Source of the DNA: Adiantum capillus-veneris
Lineage: Eukaryota; Streptophyta; Polypodiopsida; Polypodiales; Pteridaceae
Direction: 5' to 3'
NCBI GenBank assembly: GCA_014529385.2
Contig: CM043966.1
Span: 90,626,587-90,690,586 of the forward strand
DNA length: 64,000 nt
The position numbers were made by a program, and so were the translations under genes. Each line of letters begins with the position of its first letter. Position 1 is the first letter of the stretch. This document shows positions 11,689 through 21,463 of the stretch, one piece after another. A model generated the notes under the pieces. It made no database searches and was not told where the DNA came from. It saw only the letters and a list, made by a program, of their open reading frames with translations.

Positions 11689-12990
11689 CTATGAAGTGTC
11701 TGTGGGTGAAGCATTGTAGTTGTTTTGGTCATCAGTTTCCAATGCAATTGTAGAGCGATGATACAACAGTCTTTCCAATAAAGCTGCTCTTTGTTTGATT
11801 GAAGGATTGGTGGTCGGGTTTTGGGTTGGTTTTGGCACTTCGATAGTAGAATCAGTAGATGGATTCTTCGTTACCTTGTTGTCTTTTTTCACAATCCAAA
11901 TCTGCTTCCGCTTTGCTTGTGCTTGCCACAAACTCTTTGCGACCCAAACCTGCTTTGTTCTGTGTGTTGATTTCCTCGCCTTGAAATACCTAGGAGTTTC
12001 CGTTGATTGTATTGAAGGGAGTTCCTGTTTACAAATCTTTGGGATCCAAATTTGCTTGCTATAGCTTTGTGCCGTCATGAACTTCTTTGGAATCCAGATC
12101 TGTTTCACTGTCCTTGATTGTCTGGAATCACTCTGTTGTCTGGTATTGAAGACTCTGTTTTCCACCTTTGTGTTCTCTGGCACAGCCTTTTTTGGTCTCC
12201 ATACCAACTTTGACTCCGTTTTTTTCCAAGGTTGAGCTGTTATATTATTGCTTGTCTTCCTTATCCACTGTTGAGAATTCCTCGTCGAAGAGTAATCCGG
12301 TTGTATAGAAACTTTTGGTTGCCATTGCTTCTTCTTTTTCTCTGGTTGTTGTTTATCTTTGTCTTTGGATTCGTCCTTTGGAGTTGGCTCTTCTCCTTTG
12401 GTGAACTTAACTGATTGACTTTCACCTTCGTATTTGATAAGCACTGAATTAGAACTCCAGTCAATCATTGCATTGTATTGCTTCTGCCATGGTTGTCCTA
12501 GCAATAATGGATGTTGTGTAGCTTGGTCTTCAACCACGTAAAACATATGAGGATACACATATTGGTTAATCTGTATATGTAAAACTGTGCATCCGACAGT
12601 TTTGATTGAATTCTCAGAGTAACTCTTTAACTCTTGCTTGGCAGTTTGTAGTTTAGTGTCATTTGTCAATTGTCTATACAAACTGAGTGAAAGTAGGTTA
12701 GCTTGAGCTCCTGAATCCAATAGTGCTCTGGCTTTGATTTGGTTGGTTCCTACTTTGCATTCAATGATGGGTTCTTCTTTGTCATTATCCATTTCTGTTA
12801 TACTGACTGCGTTTATTCGTATTGCTCCTTCATTGCGCTGTTTCTGACGCAGTAGTCTTCTTTTCTCCATTCTTTCCTTCGCCTCGGCTTGCGCTTCCTC
12901 CTCAATCTTTTTCTTTTTCTGGACACGCAGCTTTTCTTGATGTATTTTGAGAAGCATGTCTTGTGTTAGCGGCAACAGATACTTTTTCAC
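11689..12990 (-). CDS. Element A post-integrase protease-like domain with Trp-repeat tail (433 codons)
   Basis: The first 50 residues continue the integrase C-terminus (KKYLLPLTQDML then a Lys/Glu/Arg-rich helix). Residues 75-185 have a second retropepsin-like domain: ALLDSGAQANLLSL with active-site D92-S93-G94, and HPLLLGQPWQ at 160-169 as the conserved LLG block. The tail from 220 to 370 carries eight Trp-centred basic repeats such as LVWRPKK, KQIWIPKK, KQIWIPK, KQVWVAK and KQIWIVKK. The assigned start is GTG and overlaps the integrase stop, so it is not a genuine start; the ORF looks like a displaced end of pol. H3 shows the same order after its integrase. The role of a second protease is unknown; the tail may bind nucleic acid or a polymerase. 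Confidence 0.75.
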   Translation of the reverse strand: MKKYLLPLTQDMLLKIHQEKLRVQKKKKIEEEAQAEAKERMEKRRLLRQKQRNEGAIRINAVSITEMDNDKEEPIIECKVGTNQIKARALLDSGAQANLLSLSLYRQLTNDTKLQTAKQELKSYSENSIKTVGCTVLHIQINQYVYPHMFYVVEDQATQHPLLLGQPWQKQYNAMIDWSSNSVLIKYEGESQSVKFTKGEEPTPKDESKDKDKQQPEKKKKQWQPKVSIQPDYSSTRNSQQWIRKTSNNITAQPWKKTESKLVWRPKKAVPENTKVENRVFNTRQQSDSRQSRTVKQIWIPKKFMTAQSYSKQIWIPKICKQELPSIQSTETPRYFKARKSTHRTKQVWVAKSLWQAQAKRKQIWIVKKDNKVTKNPSTDSTIEVPKPTQNPTTNPSIKQRAALLERLLYHRSTIALETDDQNNYNASPTDTS

Positions 12991-14486
12991 TCTGCATCCA
13001 CTAATCCAATTGGCATTTCTTCTCCGTCTAATGTAGCAAGCTTGACGGCTCCACTTGGTGATAGATCTTTAATCACCAGAGGTCCCATCCCTCGCTTTTT
13101 AAGCTTCTTAGCATGCTGTTTCAGAGTGTAAACTAGGACATAGTCCCCAACTTTAAACTCTTTAGTCCGCACATGCTTATCAAAAAATTCCTTTTGTCGC
13201 CTTTTTTGAGCGTAGATGGAAGCTACTGCTTTTAGGCGAAGCTCATCTAGCTTTTCCAGGTCATCTATTCTATCAGAGAGCTCGTGCCCTGTCCACTCTA
13301 GATCCTTAGCCACCCTTAAGGTTGAAATCAAGAATTCTATTGGTAAGATAGCATTTAGCCCAAAAACCATGTTATATGGGGTCGTTCCTATTGATGTTTT
13401 ATATGCTACCCTATATGCCCATAATGTTGAATGCAACTTCTGGTCCCAGTCAGTTCTCGACTCAGATACAATCTTCGTAAGGACCGTGCATATGGTTTTG
13501 TTTGTTGCTTCAGCTTGTCCGTTTGCTTGTGGATGATACGGGGCTGATTTCCTATGGATTACCATGAATTCATCTAGAAGGATCTCTATCACTTCATTTA
13601 TGAAATGTGTGCCTCGATCACTCACAATTTCTATTGGCAATCCATATCGTACAAAGACGTATTCATATAGAAATTGTGCCGTGGTCCTGGCATCTGCTTT
13701 TTGAGTTGCCTTTGCTTCGACCCACTTTGTTAGATAGTCTGTAGCCACAATGATGTATTGTGCATGAGTCTTATATGCAGGAGGTGAAATGGGTCCGACA
13801 TAATCAATCCCCCATTTTGCAAAAGCTCTTGCCCCCATCATTGGTCTAAGCGGCATATCATCTCTTTTAAGTGGTACTTTGGTCCGCTGACAGTCATCAC
13901 ACCGTTTAACGTATTCCTCAGCGTCCATATGTAATGTTGGCCACCATATTCCTGCGGCTAAGACAAGTTTTGCTGTCTTATCACCTGAGAAATGGCCTCC
14001 ACCTACTCCTCCATGAGCTTGCTCCAGGATTATCACATACTCAGACTCTGATGCGCAAATCCTAAGCTGGTTGTCTTTACCTCTCTTATAGAGTTGATCT
14101 CCTATTAAAGCGTAATCTCTAGCTTCTGTCTCTACAGATTTCTGACGAGCTTTTGACGTTCCTTCTGGGAAAGTTCTATTTGTGAGATATTCAACAATAT
14201 ACTGACTCCATTCTGGAGCGATCATTATCTGATATAATGTCGAATACTCGGCTGGCGGTTTTGATGAACATACAATACATACAGTGACATATTCATGTAC
14301 GCTTTCTTTCATTCCTGGCCAATAGACTCCCAATTGTAACAAATTCCTATATGTGTTCCTTCTTGAACAATGAAATGCACATTCCTGAACATGTGCTTCG
14401 CGCAGATATATACTATATTCCTCAGGATTGATGCATAGTCGTAAAACATGATCATTTCCCAATTGATACAACCTTCCTGCAACCAA
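12987..14486 (-). CDS. pol: Element A integrase with two HHCC zinc fingers (499 codons)
   Basis: DDE integrase joining element DNA to the target. The frame is open about 110 bases upstream of the first listed codon (to about 14597), starting WSQNVVNLL after the RNase H tail. Two zinc-binding modules occur: H32-H39-C70-C73 and H158-H165-C196-C199, both HX6HX30CX2C and exactly 126 residues apart. The catalytic triad is D228 (WGIDYVGP), D290 (IVSDRGTHF) and E326 (NGQAEATNK), with D-X35-E spacing. The C-terminal GPLVIKDLSPSGAVKL module is the GPF/Y-like part; no chromodomain is seen. Near 13008-13011 one base appears missing; corrected, the frame runs straight into the next ORF, so integrase and the second protease were probably one polyprotein. 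Confidence 0.9.
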   Translation of the reverse strand: MVAGRLYQLGNDHVLRLCINPEEYSIYLREAHVQECAFHCSRRNTYRNLLQLGVYWPGMKESVHEYVTVCIVCSSKPPAEYSTLYQIMIAPEWSQYIVEYLTNRTFPEGTSKARQKSVETEARDYALIGDQLYKRGKDNQLRICASESEYVIILEQAHGGVGGGHFSGDKTAKLVLAAGIWWPTLHMDAEEYVKRCDDCQRTKVPLKRDDMPLRPMMGARAFAKWGIDYVGPISPPAYKTHAQYIIVATDYLTKWVEAKATQKADARTTAQFLYEYVFVRYGLPIEIVSDRGTHFINEVIEILLDEFMVIHRKSAPYHPQANGQAEATNKTICTVLTKIVSESRTDWDQKLHSTLWAYRVAYKTSIGTTPYNMVFGLNAILPIEFLISTLRVAKDLEWTGHELSDRIDDLEKLDELRLKAVASIYAQKRRQKEFFDKHVRTKEFKVGDYVLVYTLKQHAKKLKKRGMGPLVIKDLSPSGAVKLATLDGEEMPIGLVDAE

Positions 14487-14560
14487 TTGAAGATTCTTGG
14501 ATTGCTGAATAGCAATATGTTTCAGGTTGTATTCTCTTCTATCGAACTCTCCTCCATAGG

Positions 14561-14776
14561 TTAATAGGTTAACGACATTTTGAGACCACTCGGTATCATT
14601 TCTATGTTGAACAAGTACGCGTCTGGCATGTCGTCATCTACTCCTATAGGGTCTTCTCCATTCGTCAATCGCGAAAGATGATCAGCTCTAAGATGTGTTT
14701 TTCCTTCTTTACTACTACCGTGAAGTCGAATTCCAGTAAGATAATGAACCATCTCACTATTCTCCCGGTATTGCAT
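14561..14776 (-). pseudogene. Element A RNase H C-terminal tail, shifted frame
   Basis: Codons in the next frame supply the end of RNase H: HLRADHLSRLTNGE followed by an acidic linker with FNIEMIP. One apparent missing base near 14705-14720 separates it from the main RNase H ORF and another near 14592 from integrase. The conserved ADHLSR motif makes the assignment clear. Confidence 0.75.
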
Positions 14777-15540
14777 GGTTTATTCACTAGGTAGAGCAAG
14801 GCTTGGTGATCCGTAAAAAACACAAACTTGTTGGCTAGAAGATAATGCCGAAATTTCTTCACAGCATAGATCATTCCTAATCCTTCTCGCTCTGTTGTGG
14901 TGTAATTCTTCTCTGCATTGTTGAGCTGTCGACTGGCGTAACAGATAGGAAAATCCATGTTTCCTTCTTCTGGCTGAGCCAGAATACATCCTATTGCATA
15001 TGCCGAAGCATCTATATGCACATGGAATATCTTCTCCCAATCTGGTGATTTCAAGACTGGAGCAGTAATGAGTGCCTCTTTCAATTTCTTGAACGATTCC
15101 TCACACTCCTCTGTCCATTCAAAGTTCACTATTAGCCTGTAAAGTGGTTGGCCTATTATAGCGTACATGTAAATGAATCGTCTATAATATCCACAATGTC
15201 CCATAAAGCTCTGTACTTGTTTCGCATTGGTTGGTCTAGGCATATCCACTATAACTTTTATCTTCTCTAAATCCGTGGATATTCCGTTTTGTGAGACAAT
15301 ATGTCCCAGAATTCTGCCCTGTCGGACCATAAACACACATTTCTCAGGATTGAGACAAATGCGATATGTCCTACATTTCTCAAATACTTTTCTTAGGTGT
15401 TCTAGATGCTCATCTCTCAGTAGAGAATGTACACATAAGTCATCCATGTAGATTTCTAGAAACAGCCTTAAGTATGCTTTGAAAGCATGTGTCATCAGCC
15501 TCTGGAAGGTTACGGGAGCATTGGTTAGACCAAAAGGCAT
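14665..15540 (-). CDS. pol: Element A reverse transcriptase palm and RNase H (291 codons)
   Basis: RT palm and thumb followed by RNase H. It starts in the conserved MPFGLTNAPVTFQRLM block and carries the catalytic YMDD at residues 31-34. GHIVSQNGI and the FMGHCGYYRRFI thumb motif follow. RNase H shows HIDASAYAIGCILAQ (first Asp), TTEREGLGMIYAVKKFRHYL (Glu) and FFTDHQALLYLV (Asp). The conserved ADHLSR end is lost because the frame shifts near 14701-14720, and it reappears in the overlapping segment 14776-14561. Confidence 0.88.
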   Translation of the reverse strand: MPFGLTNAPVTFQRLMTHAFKAYLRLFLEIYMDDLCVHSLLRDEHLEHLRKVFEKCRTYRICLNPEKCVFMVRQGRILGHIVSQNGISTDLEKIKVIVDMPRPTNAKQVQSFMGHCGYYRRFIYMYAIIGQPLYRLIVNFEWTEECEESFKKLKEALITAPVLKSPDWEKIFHVHIDASAYAIGCILAQPEEGNMDFPICYASRQLNNAEKNYTTTEREGLGMIYAVKKFRHYLLANKFVFFTDHQALLYLVNKPCNTGRIVRWFIILLEFDFTVVVKKEKHILELIIFRD

Positions 15541-15685
15541 AACTCGATAAGCATAAATCCCCCACTCCGTTGCAAAAGCTGTTTTATGTTGATCTTCTGG
15601 CGCTATGCTAGCTGGTTATATCCTGAAAAACCATCAAGAAAGGAGTATGTTGTTTTCCCTGATACACGCTCTAGAACATGATCAG

Positions 15686-17089
15686 TTATCGGCAGGGGAT
15701 AATGTCCCTGATTGTTGCAGCATTCACTTTCTTTAAGTTGACACACACTCGGAGTTTTCCGTTCTTCTTAGGTACTACCACAATCGGAGATACCCAATCG
15801 GTGTGTTCAATCTCGTATATGAATTCAGCTTCCATTAGCTTATCTATCTCTTCCTTGATTCGCTTAGCAAAAGTATCATTATATGTGTATGGTCTCTGTC
15901 TGCTAGGCTTTGCGTCTTGTTTCAGTGGGATTGAGTGTTGGCATATCGATGGGTCAACTCCCTTTAAGTCCTTATAAGACCATGCAAACACATCCCTATA
16001 CTCTCTGAGAAGACTCAAAAGTCTCTCTTCCTCGCCTGGAGACAAATCTGTGGCTATGTAGACCGGTCTAGGTGGCTCACCTGGAGCTGCTAAATCAACT
16101 TTTTTTGCATCCTCCGGTCCGTCATAAGATTTGTTCTCCTTCCTCTCTCGAATAGGTGGGGTTAATATCACCTTCCTATTCTCTATTGTGAATTTCCTAT
16201 AGTGAGAGGGAACATCCATGTTTTCCTTGATTTTGACGTTTTCGTCCTCTCCGCTCTCAATTTCTGTCGTCCAAACTTTCTTCAGAGTTTTCTTGAGCTC
16301 TCTGTACTTGTTTCTACGTTCTAACTTGGACTCCGTGTATTCTCTGTTGCGCTTGTTCTTTTCTGATTTTTCTGTCTCAGTTTTCGTTCCATTCTTTTGA
16401 ACTTGATTTCTTGAGCCTCTTTTGTCTTTTCGTAAGCTCTTTTGATCACTGCCTCTCATTCTTCCAGAAATCTTATCCTTAACACAATCTTCAGCCTTTA
16501 CTAGCATTAGGAATTGATTTTTTCCTCTTATTCTAGGCATCGGATTGGTTCTAACCCCTTTTGTTTTTTTCTTTGCTCTATAGTGTTTCTGGCGTTGTTT
16601 AGTTTGGTTCGAAAAATCATAAAATCGGACATCCATTATAGTTTCTTCGTTTCCGCTTGAATTGTCCGTTGACTCGTTGTCTGCTTCATTTCCCCACTTT
16701 GGATGATTGGGAATGTCGTGAAACACCTCTTCTTCATCTTCCTTTTCCAGTGTATCGTTCTTTTCAGTTTCTTTTTCGAGTACAGTTCTCAACATGAAAT
16801 ACAGAACCACGTCGTACCCGTCCTTGTCACAAAATTTCGTTGTGGGACCATCCGGAATTGCACAAACATCTAGGGTTGCTAGAATGTGTGTCCATTCTAA
16901 TGGTTCAAACGTGTCCTCTGGAAAGGGTTCTCCTACATAAGTTTCGTCTTCGATAGCCCTTTCTAAAACACAATCTTCTCGTTTCAGACTTCCACATTTC
17001 GAAGCTCCACACATCCATAACTCCTTGGGTTTACCTAACCAAGCTGGAAATTCGGATCCCGCCAAAGTAGCTGAATCAAACTCCTCCAC
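15686..17089 (-). pseudogene. pol: Element A protease-RT linker and N-terminal reverse transcriptase
   Basis: Still the gag frame, after the TGA at 17096. The first 300 codons are a charged linker (Lys/Glu-rich, coiled-coil-like near residues 240-275). RT starts with FAWSYKDLKGVDPSI and the fingers motifs PSRQRPY, WVSPIVVVPKKNGKLRVCVN and LKKVNAATIRD. The frame is then lost near 15704, where one base appears to be missing relative to the family motif DHYPLPITDH; the correct residues continue in another frame to about 15612, where a second base is missing (FLDGFSGYNQ just before). The family call is firm. Confidence 0.85.
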
Positions 17090-17095
17090 CGGTGT

Positions 17096-17365
17096 TCAGT
17101 TCACATCTTTGTAGCTATGGTCTTTCAGGTTCACACGTGTAGTGGTTTCCATATTTCTCAAGTATATGTGATCGTAGCCCCAATCTTGGACCATTTTCAA
17201 CTGTCTCATGAATGGTCTTCCCAATATGATATTATAGTTATTCTCCTTGGCAAAATCGACAATAGCAAAAGTATGTTCGTATTCAATGCCGCAAGAAGTC
17301 ATTGCGACTTTCTCTAATAAGCCCATAGGTTTCTCCATGTGTCCATCTGCTAATTGGAGTTTCAA
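17096..17365 (-). pseudogene. Element A protease, C-terminal half
   Basis: In the same frame as gag, directly after the TGA at 17402-17404. It encodes the second half of the retropepsin fold, with the conserved IILGRPFMRQLKMV block that follows the flap region. It is closely parallel to H3 (ILGCPFMREAKMV). It ends at another in-frame TGA (17096-17098). Protease processes the polyprotein; here its two halves are separated by a stop, so it works only if the stop is read through. Confidence 0.8.
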
Positions 17366-17401
17366 CCTAGTCTTCCTTATTGCTGGTTTCCCCCATTTTT
17401 T

Positions 17402-20158
17402 TCAGATTTCTTTTGTAGCAATGGCTACTCCTGATCCGCTGTCTAGTATTGCCATCGTCTTCACTCCTTGGAATTCAACTGGTAAGGTTGTATTCCCCTC
17501 TTCACCTTCGCAATACTCTCCGACCTTGTTTAAGGGTACAGGCTTAGCGTTCTTTTGTGGCTTGCTCAGCTCCTCTATGCTCTCTTGCAATCTCGATGTT
17601 GGATCTTTTATCCCGAATTTCTCCAAGCATTTTCCTACAGTGGTCCACATATGTGGTCTTAGCCGCAAAAGCTCAGCTAGAGTGATAGTGCATGTCACTG
17701 GTGTTGACAAAATCTCTATCAATCCGTGCGAGTCCATGACTTTTTCTGATGAGATTTTTCGTGAGGGAAGTGCTCTAATCTCGGATTTTGCTTCATACTC
17801 TCCTAAGTATGAAGGTAAGGTTTTCAGTGAATGAGGTTTGCTCTCCATTGTTCTAACAGAGCCCCCATCTCCCCAGTAAGATTGCAGATCCAAGTCCACT
17901 TGAGATCCTGCCTCAAATTCCACTATGGGAGGATTCCTGATGTCCTTTTCCCAATTTGTCTGATTAGCTTGGCAACTTAGCTCGTTTGCAAAGTTTGCCT
18001 CTCTCACTTGTTTCCAAAATTCATTGTAATCCTCATCTTTTCCGTAACTCCTCTGTATGACTGGATGAAAACTCTCTATCTCCTGATCGGTTGTGTTCAA
18101 TACTATGCGGTCATCCTTTTGTGTATTTTCAGGCTTTTGTGCACTGGGAGTCTTTTCAGCTACCCGTGAAACGATAGTCTCTTGCTGAATTGGGTTTTCC
18201 TTTCCACAATTCATTGTTTCTTTTGGTGGTTCTAATAAGGCTTGTGCAGTCTCGATCATTCTCTGGCACATTTCAAGTCTCTGCTTTTCCAATTCCGCGT
18301 TTGGGTATGTCATCCACCTCTGTTCTTGTGTTTGGTTGTTCTTTAACCTAGCTTCGTAAGCTCTCATCAGTGCGTCCAATGGTTCGTGTACTTTGTCGAC
18401 TAGCACTGATCCCCCTGAGCTTAAGCTCATTGTTTCTTTGATACTCTTTTGTTTCGTTCTTTCCGGGCTCATCTCTCGTTTTCCGTTTTGACTCTCAAGT
18501 TTTTCTAATCTAGCTTTAGTTTGCTTTAGTTCCTCAGCTAGAATAGCGTCTTCACGTTCTTTTCTCAACTTCATGCGTGCTTTTCTAGCTTTCCATGTGT
18601 TTTTCTGACTCCGCGGTCCTTGACTAACCACGTCAGTCGCTAACTTTCCATTCTCAGGTTCTCTAGTGGTTTTCTTAGCTTGAGCTCTAGTAACAACTTG
18701 CGTTGGTATCAGACTTTCATTTTCAGACCCACTGCTGGTAGGAATAGTTTCTAACATATTCAATGTCGTCTTTTGCACTTTGTTTGGATTCTTTGAACAA
18801 TCCTCAATGAAGTGAGTAACCCCACACTTAGTGCAATAAGCGTTTATTCTAATGATTTCCGTATGTGGGCAAACATTCATCAGATGGTCACCTCCACACT
18901 TGTAACAGGGTCCTAGTGCTGGTCTTGGTTCCATTTGATTCGTCCTTTGTGGATAGGATGGTCTTTGTCCTGTTAACCCTCCATGAGCTATGAACATCAA
19001 TGTTCTTGCGTCCATATTGTATCTCTCTTCATCAGAAGCACTTGTAACTGTTGGTGTTCCAACATTCCCCATCATGCCCCATGGTTCTGGTTGTTTTGGT
19101 TCTTCTGGTGGGTAATACACTGTCGGAGACGTGTGTGCACCCGATTCTTCGTAATAGGCTTGAACAGGCACTAAGGCTTGTTCTTCCTGATTCTCTAAGG
19201 TTGGTGCATATCTAATGCCCACTGGTCTTGCTCCTGGTAAAGGTGGTTGTTGTCCCAATACCGGTTGTGGTCTTTCTATCCCCATAGGTCCCGGTACATT
19301 TCCCGTTGGGTATCGAGGTACTGGATGTATCTGAGGTGGTGCTAACTGAGCAGGAGGTGCATACTGGCGCTCCCTTACATACCCTTTGTTGTAATAGCAC
19401 TCCTCTGTTGGATGATTTGTCCATTTTTGTTCAATAGCACACCATTTCAGTGGTTTTGGCAATGGTTTTTGGTATGGTGCCATCCTTTTTAGAGCATCTT
19501 CTATCATTTGCTCTACATTTGGCATGGTTGTTGTTTGAACATTCTTTTTAGTGGTAGTCTCGCTCGCTGCGGAGGAGGAGCTACTGGATGCAAAATCTGT
19601 ATCCGCTGACACCTCTCCATAAACCATACAGTTATCCACTAAGTACAATGCCTCTCTCGTTACTTGCTCGAAACTTGTACAAGCTTTCAAGTGCAAGTCC
19701 TTCTTGAGAGTGTCGTTCCTCAATCCCTCAATAAAGAGAACAGATAGTCTGTCATCTTGTGGTCGTTCACGTACTGGACATCTCTCAATGTATTGTTTGA
19801 AGCGAAGTGAAGCTTCCTTCACTTTTTCGTGTTCTCTCTGTTTAAAAGCATATATTTGTGAGACCGTATTGTGCTTAATCCCTCGTTTTGAAAATTCCTC
19901 AGCAAACTCTCTTAGCAAATGGTCAATGTCATGGAATCCCCCTATGTTCATTGGTTGAAACCATGTCAATGCAGTACCTTCTAGAGTAAGACCGAATCCC
20001 TCGTATTGTGTATGGAAATCTGTTATCTGCTCAGCTCTTAAGACTTGCTTAAAGAGTGACACATGTGCATACGGATCTCCTGAACCACCATACTTCTTTG
20101 GCATACACTTGGCTACTTGAGATGGTCTCATACATCTATGATCTGCTACCAATCTCAT
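17402..20158 (-). CDS. gag: Element A gag core and start of protease (918 codons)
   Basis: Capsid and nucleocapsid precursor. Residues about 25-175 fit the plant retrotransposon gag domain (GTALTWFQ, FAEEFSKRG, RFKQYIERCPV). A Pro-rich linker follows. Two zinc knuckles of the form CX2CX3HX4C sit at C418-C421-H425-C430 and C442-C445-H449-C454; a degenerate third one lies near 240-254. Residues 535-580 are rich in Lys/Glu. The last residues are ILDSGSGVAIATK, the aspartic-protease active site (D906, S, G), so protease begins here and is cut by a TGA at 17402-17404. In relic H3 the aligned codon position is Trp. The reading frame is open upstream to 20321, so the true gag is longer than this ATG suggests. 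Confidence 0.85.
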   Translation of the reverse strand: MRLVADHRCMRPSQVAKCMPKKYGGSGDPYAHVSLFKQVLRAEQITDFHTQYEGFGLTLEGTALTWFQPMNIGGFHDIDHLLREFAEEFSKRGIKHNTVSQIYAFKQREHEKVKEASLRFKQYIERCPVRERPQDDRLSVLFIEGLRNDTLKKDLHLKACTSFEQVTREALYLVDNCMVYGEVSADTDFASSSSSSAASETTTKKNVQTTTMPNVEQMIEDALKRMAPYQKPLPKPLKWCAIEQKWTNHPTEECYYNKGYVRERQYAPPAQLAPPQIHPVPRYPTGNVPGPMGIERPQPVLGQQPPLPGARPVGIRYAPTLENQEEQALVPVQAYYEESGAHTSPTVYYPPEEPKQPEPWGMMGNVGTPTVTSASDEERYNMDARTLMFIAHGGLTGQRPSYPQRTNQMEPRPALGPCYKCGGDHLMNVCPHTEIIRINAYCTKCGVTHFIEDCSKNPNKVQKTTLNMLETIPTSSGSENESLIPTQVVTRAQAKKTTREPENGKLATDVVSQGPRSQKNTWKARKARMKLRKEREDAILAEELKQTKARLEKLESQNGKREMSPERTKQKSIKETMSLSSGGSVLVDKVHEPLDALMRAYEARLKNNQTQEQRWMTYPNAELEKQRLEMCQRMIETAQALLEPPKETMNCGKENPIQQETIVSRVAEKTPSAQKPENTQKDDRIVLNTTDQEIESFHPVIQRSYGKDEDYNEFWKQVREANFANELSCQANQTNWEKDIRNPPIVEFEAGSQVDLDLQSYWGDGGSVRTMESKPHSLKTLPSYLGEYEAKSEIRALPSRKISSEKVMDSHGLIEILSTPVTCTITLAELLRLRPHMWTTVGKCLEKFGIKDPTSRLQESIEELSKPQKNAKPVPLNKVGEYCEGEEGNTTLPVEFQGVKTMAILDSGSGVAIATKEI

Positions 20159-20320
20159 TGCTCCTGTGTCTCGGCTAAAGCTTTCTCTAGCATCATGGAC
20201 TTCATGGGTTACCCTTGTCGGTTCCTCTGCCCTGAATCTACTACTGGGAGGTAAATGTGATGGTTCCGCTTCAAACCTTGGACCTGGAGTGGTATAGGTG
20301 GGGATTGGAACTGCACTACC

Positions 20321-20983
20321 TCAATTCGTCTCCATTGACTCTCTGGAATGTAATGATCCCATTGGTCCAAGCTTCGAGTTCCAAGGTTGGCTGAAAGAGT
20401 CAGCAACCTGAGTTCTTTGTCCTCCTGTTGTCATTGAGTTTTGCACTCCAGTTGTTGGTGCTGGTCTATGTGAGCTAGAAGTAACATAATACTGATGTAG
20501 TGGTCCCCCAAAGTATGTATATCCTTCTAATTCTTTCTTGCCCATTGTTGAGTATTGCCTGCCATACTTATCGTAAGCGGCAATTTTCACTTCTGATCCC
20601 TCTTTGTAGGTAAAGACATAGAGTCTTTTTTGGTCTGTCAACTCTCCGGTGTAGGGTTCTTCACATCTATAATAGAGATCTTGCTCCCCATTATTATATT
20701 TGTATAGCCCCACATAGATGTTATCAGTGTTGATCCTTGTAGTTTCATTCTCTCTTCTTAACCTCGCATTAGGGAAGTTCATTATTGGTGCTTTCTCCTC
20801 GAGTTCTTCATCTATTTTGGCTTTGGTGCCCATCAATCCCCACTTGTCCACAATGTTAGGGTTTAGGACTACCAAGTACATGGTACCCTCGTCATCTAGA
20901 TATCTATCTCCGCTATAGCTCACAGGCACTAAGTCCCTGAACTCACTAGGTCTCTGTTCTATCTTTACACAATAGCGGTCCAT
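20321..20983 (-). pseudogene. Element A gag, second segment
   Basis: A 220-codon open segment in the same frame as the upstream and downstream gag parts, separated from the first by a TAA and from the third by a TGA at 20321-20323. After the TGA the frame stays open to the next listed ATG at 20158. The segment has a mixed, folded-looking composition (repeated tyrosines, YVGLYKYNNGEQDLYY) followed by a Ser/Thr/Pro-rich stretch. I do not recognise the fold. It may be an extra N-terminal gag domain. Confidence 0.6.
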
Positions 20984-20989
20984 TCCATC

Positions 20990-21295
20990 TTAGTAGATCT
21001 TGGCACCTTGCTCATTGTCGTACTGGTATTTTATGAACAATAGCTTCATGGTGGCGGAAGGGTTTGATGATCCTGCTGCCATATTTTCTCTGTTGTTCAG
21101 GTTCAAGTGTTCCAAGTTTTCGGTGAAAATCTCGTAAGATTTCTCCGAAGAAGTATCAGAGACACTTCCTTCAAAGATCGGATCTAATGGTTGCACCCAA
21201 CTTTGGTTTACACTTCCCTCGGTTGATATGACACTTGCTGGTTCCCCTTGTTTTGGTTGATTATTCCGGAGATTCCTGCCCGATCTCAAATTCAT
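20990..21295 (-). pseudogene. Element A gag, N-terminal segment
   Basis: An ATG at 21295-21293 opens about 100 codons (MNLRSGRNL ...), basic at the start and then acidic, ending at a TAA (20990-20992). The following open segments (20983-20321, 20158-17402, 17365-17096, 17089-15686) are all in this same frame, so this is most likely the true start of a single long gag-pol reading frame interrupted by stops. No known domain is visible here. Confidence 0.6.
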
Positions 21296-21463
21296 CAATT
21301 CCCCTAAAGGACTTTAACTTTTCCGTCTCGGCAATTTGTTTTCCTCAATTTTTTGTGGTCAGAATTGATCCAAACTGATTGATACTTGGTCAAGTGTTTA
21401 ATCTTGTCAGTTGGACAACTTCTGTTTCATCAAGTGAGAATTTTGTTGCAGTTATGCTGAAAA

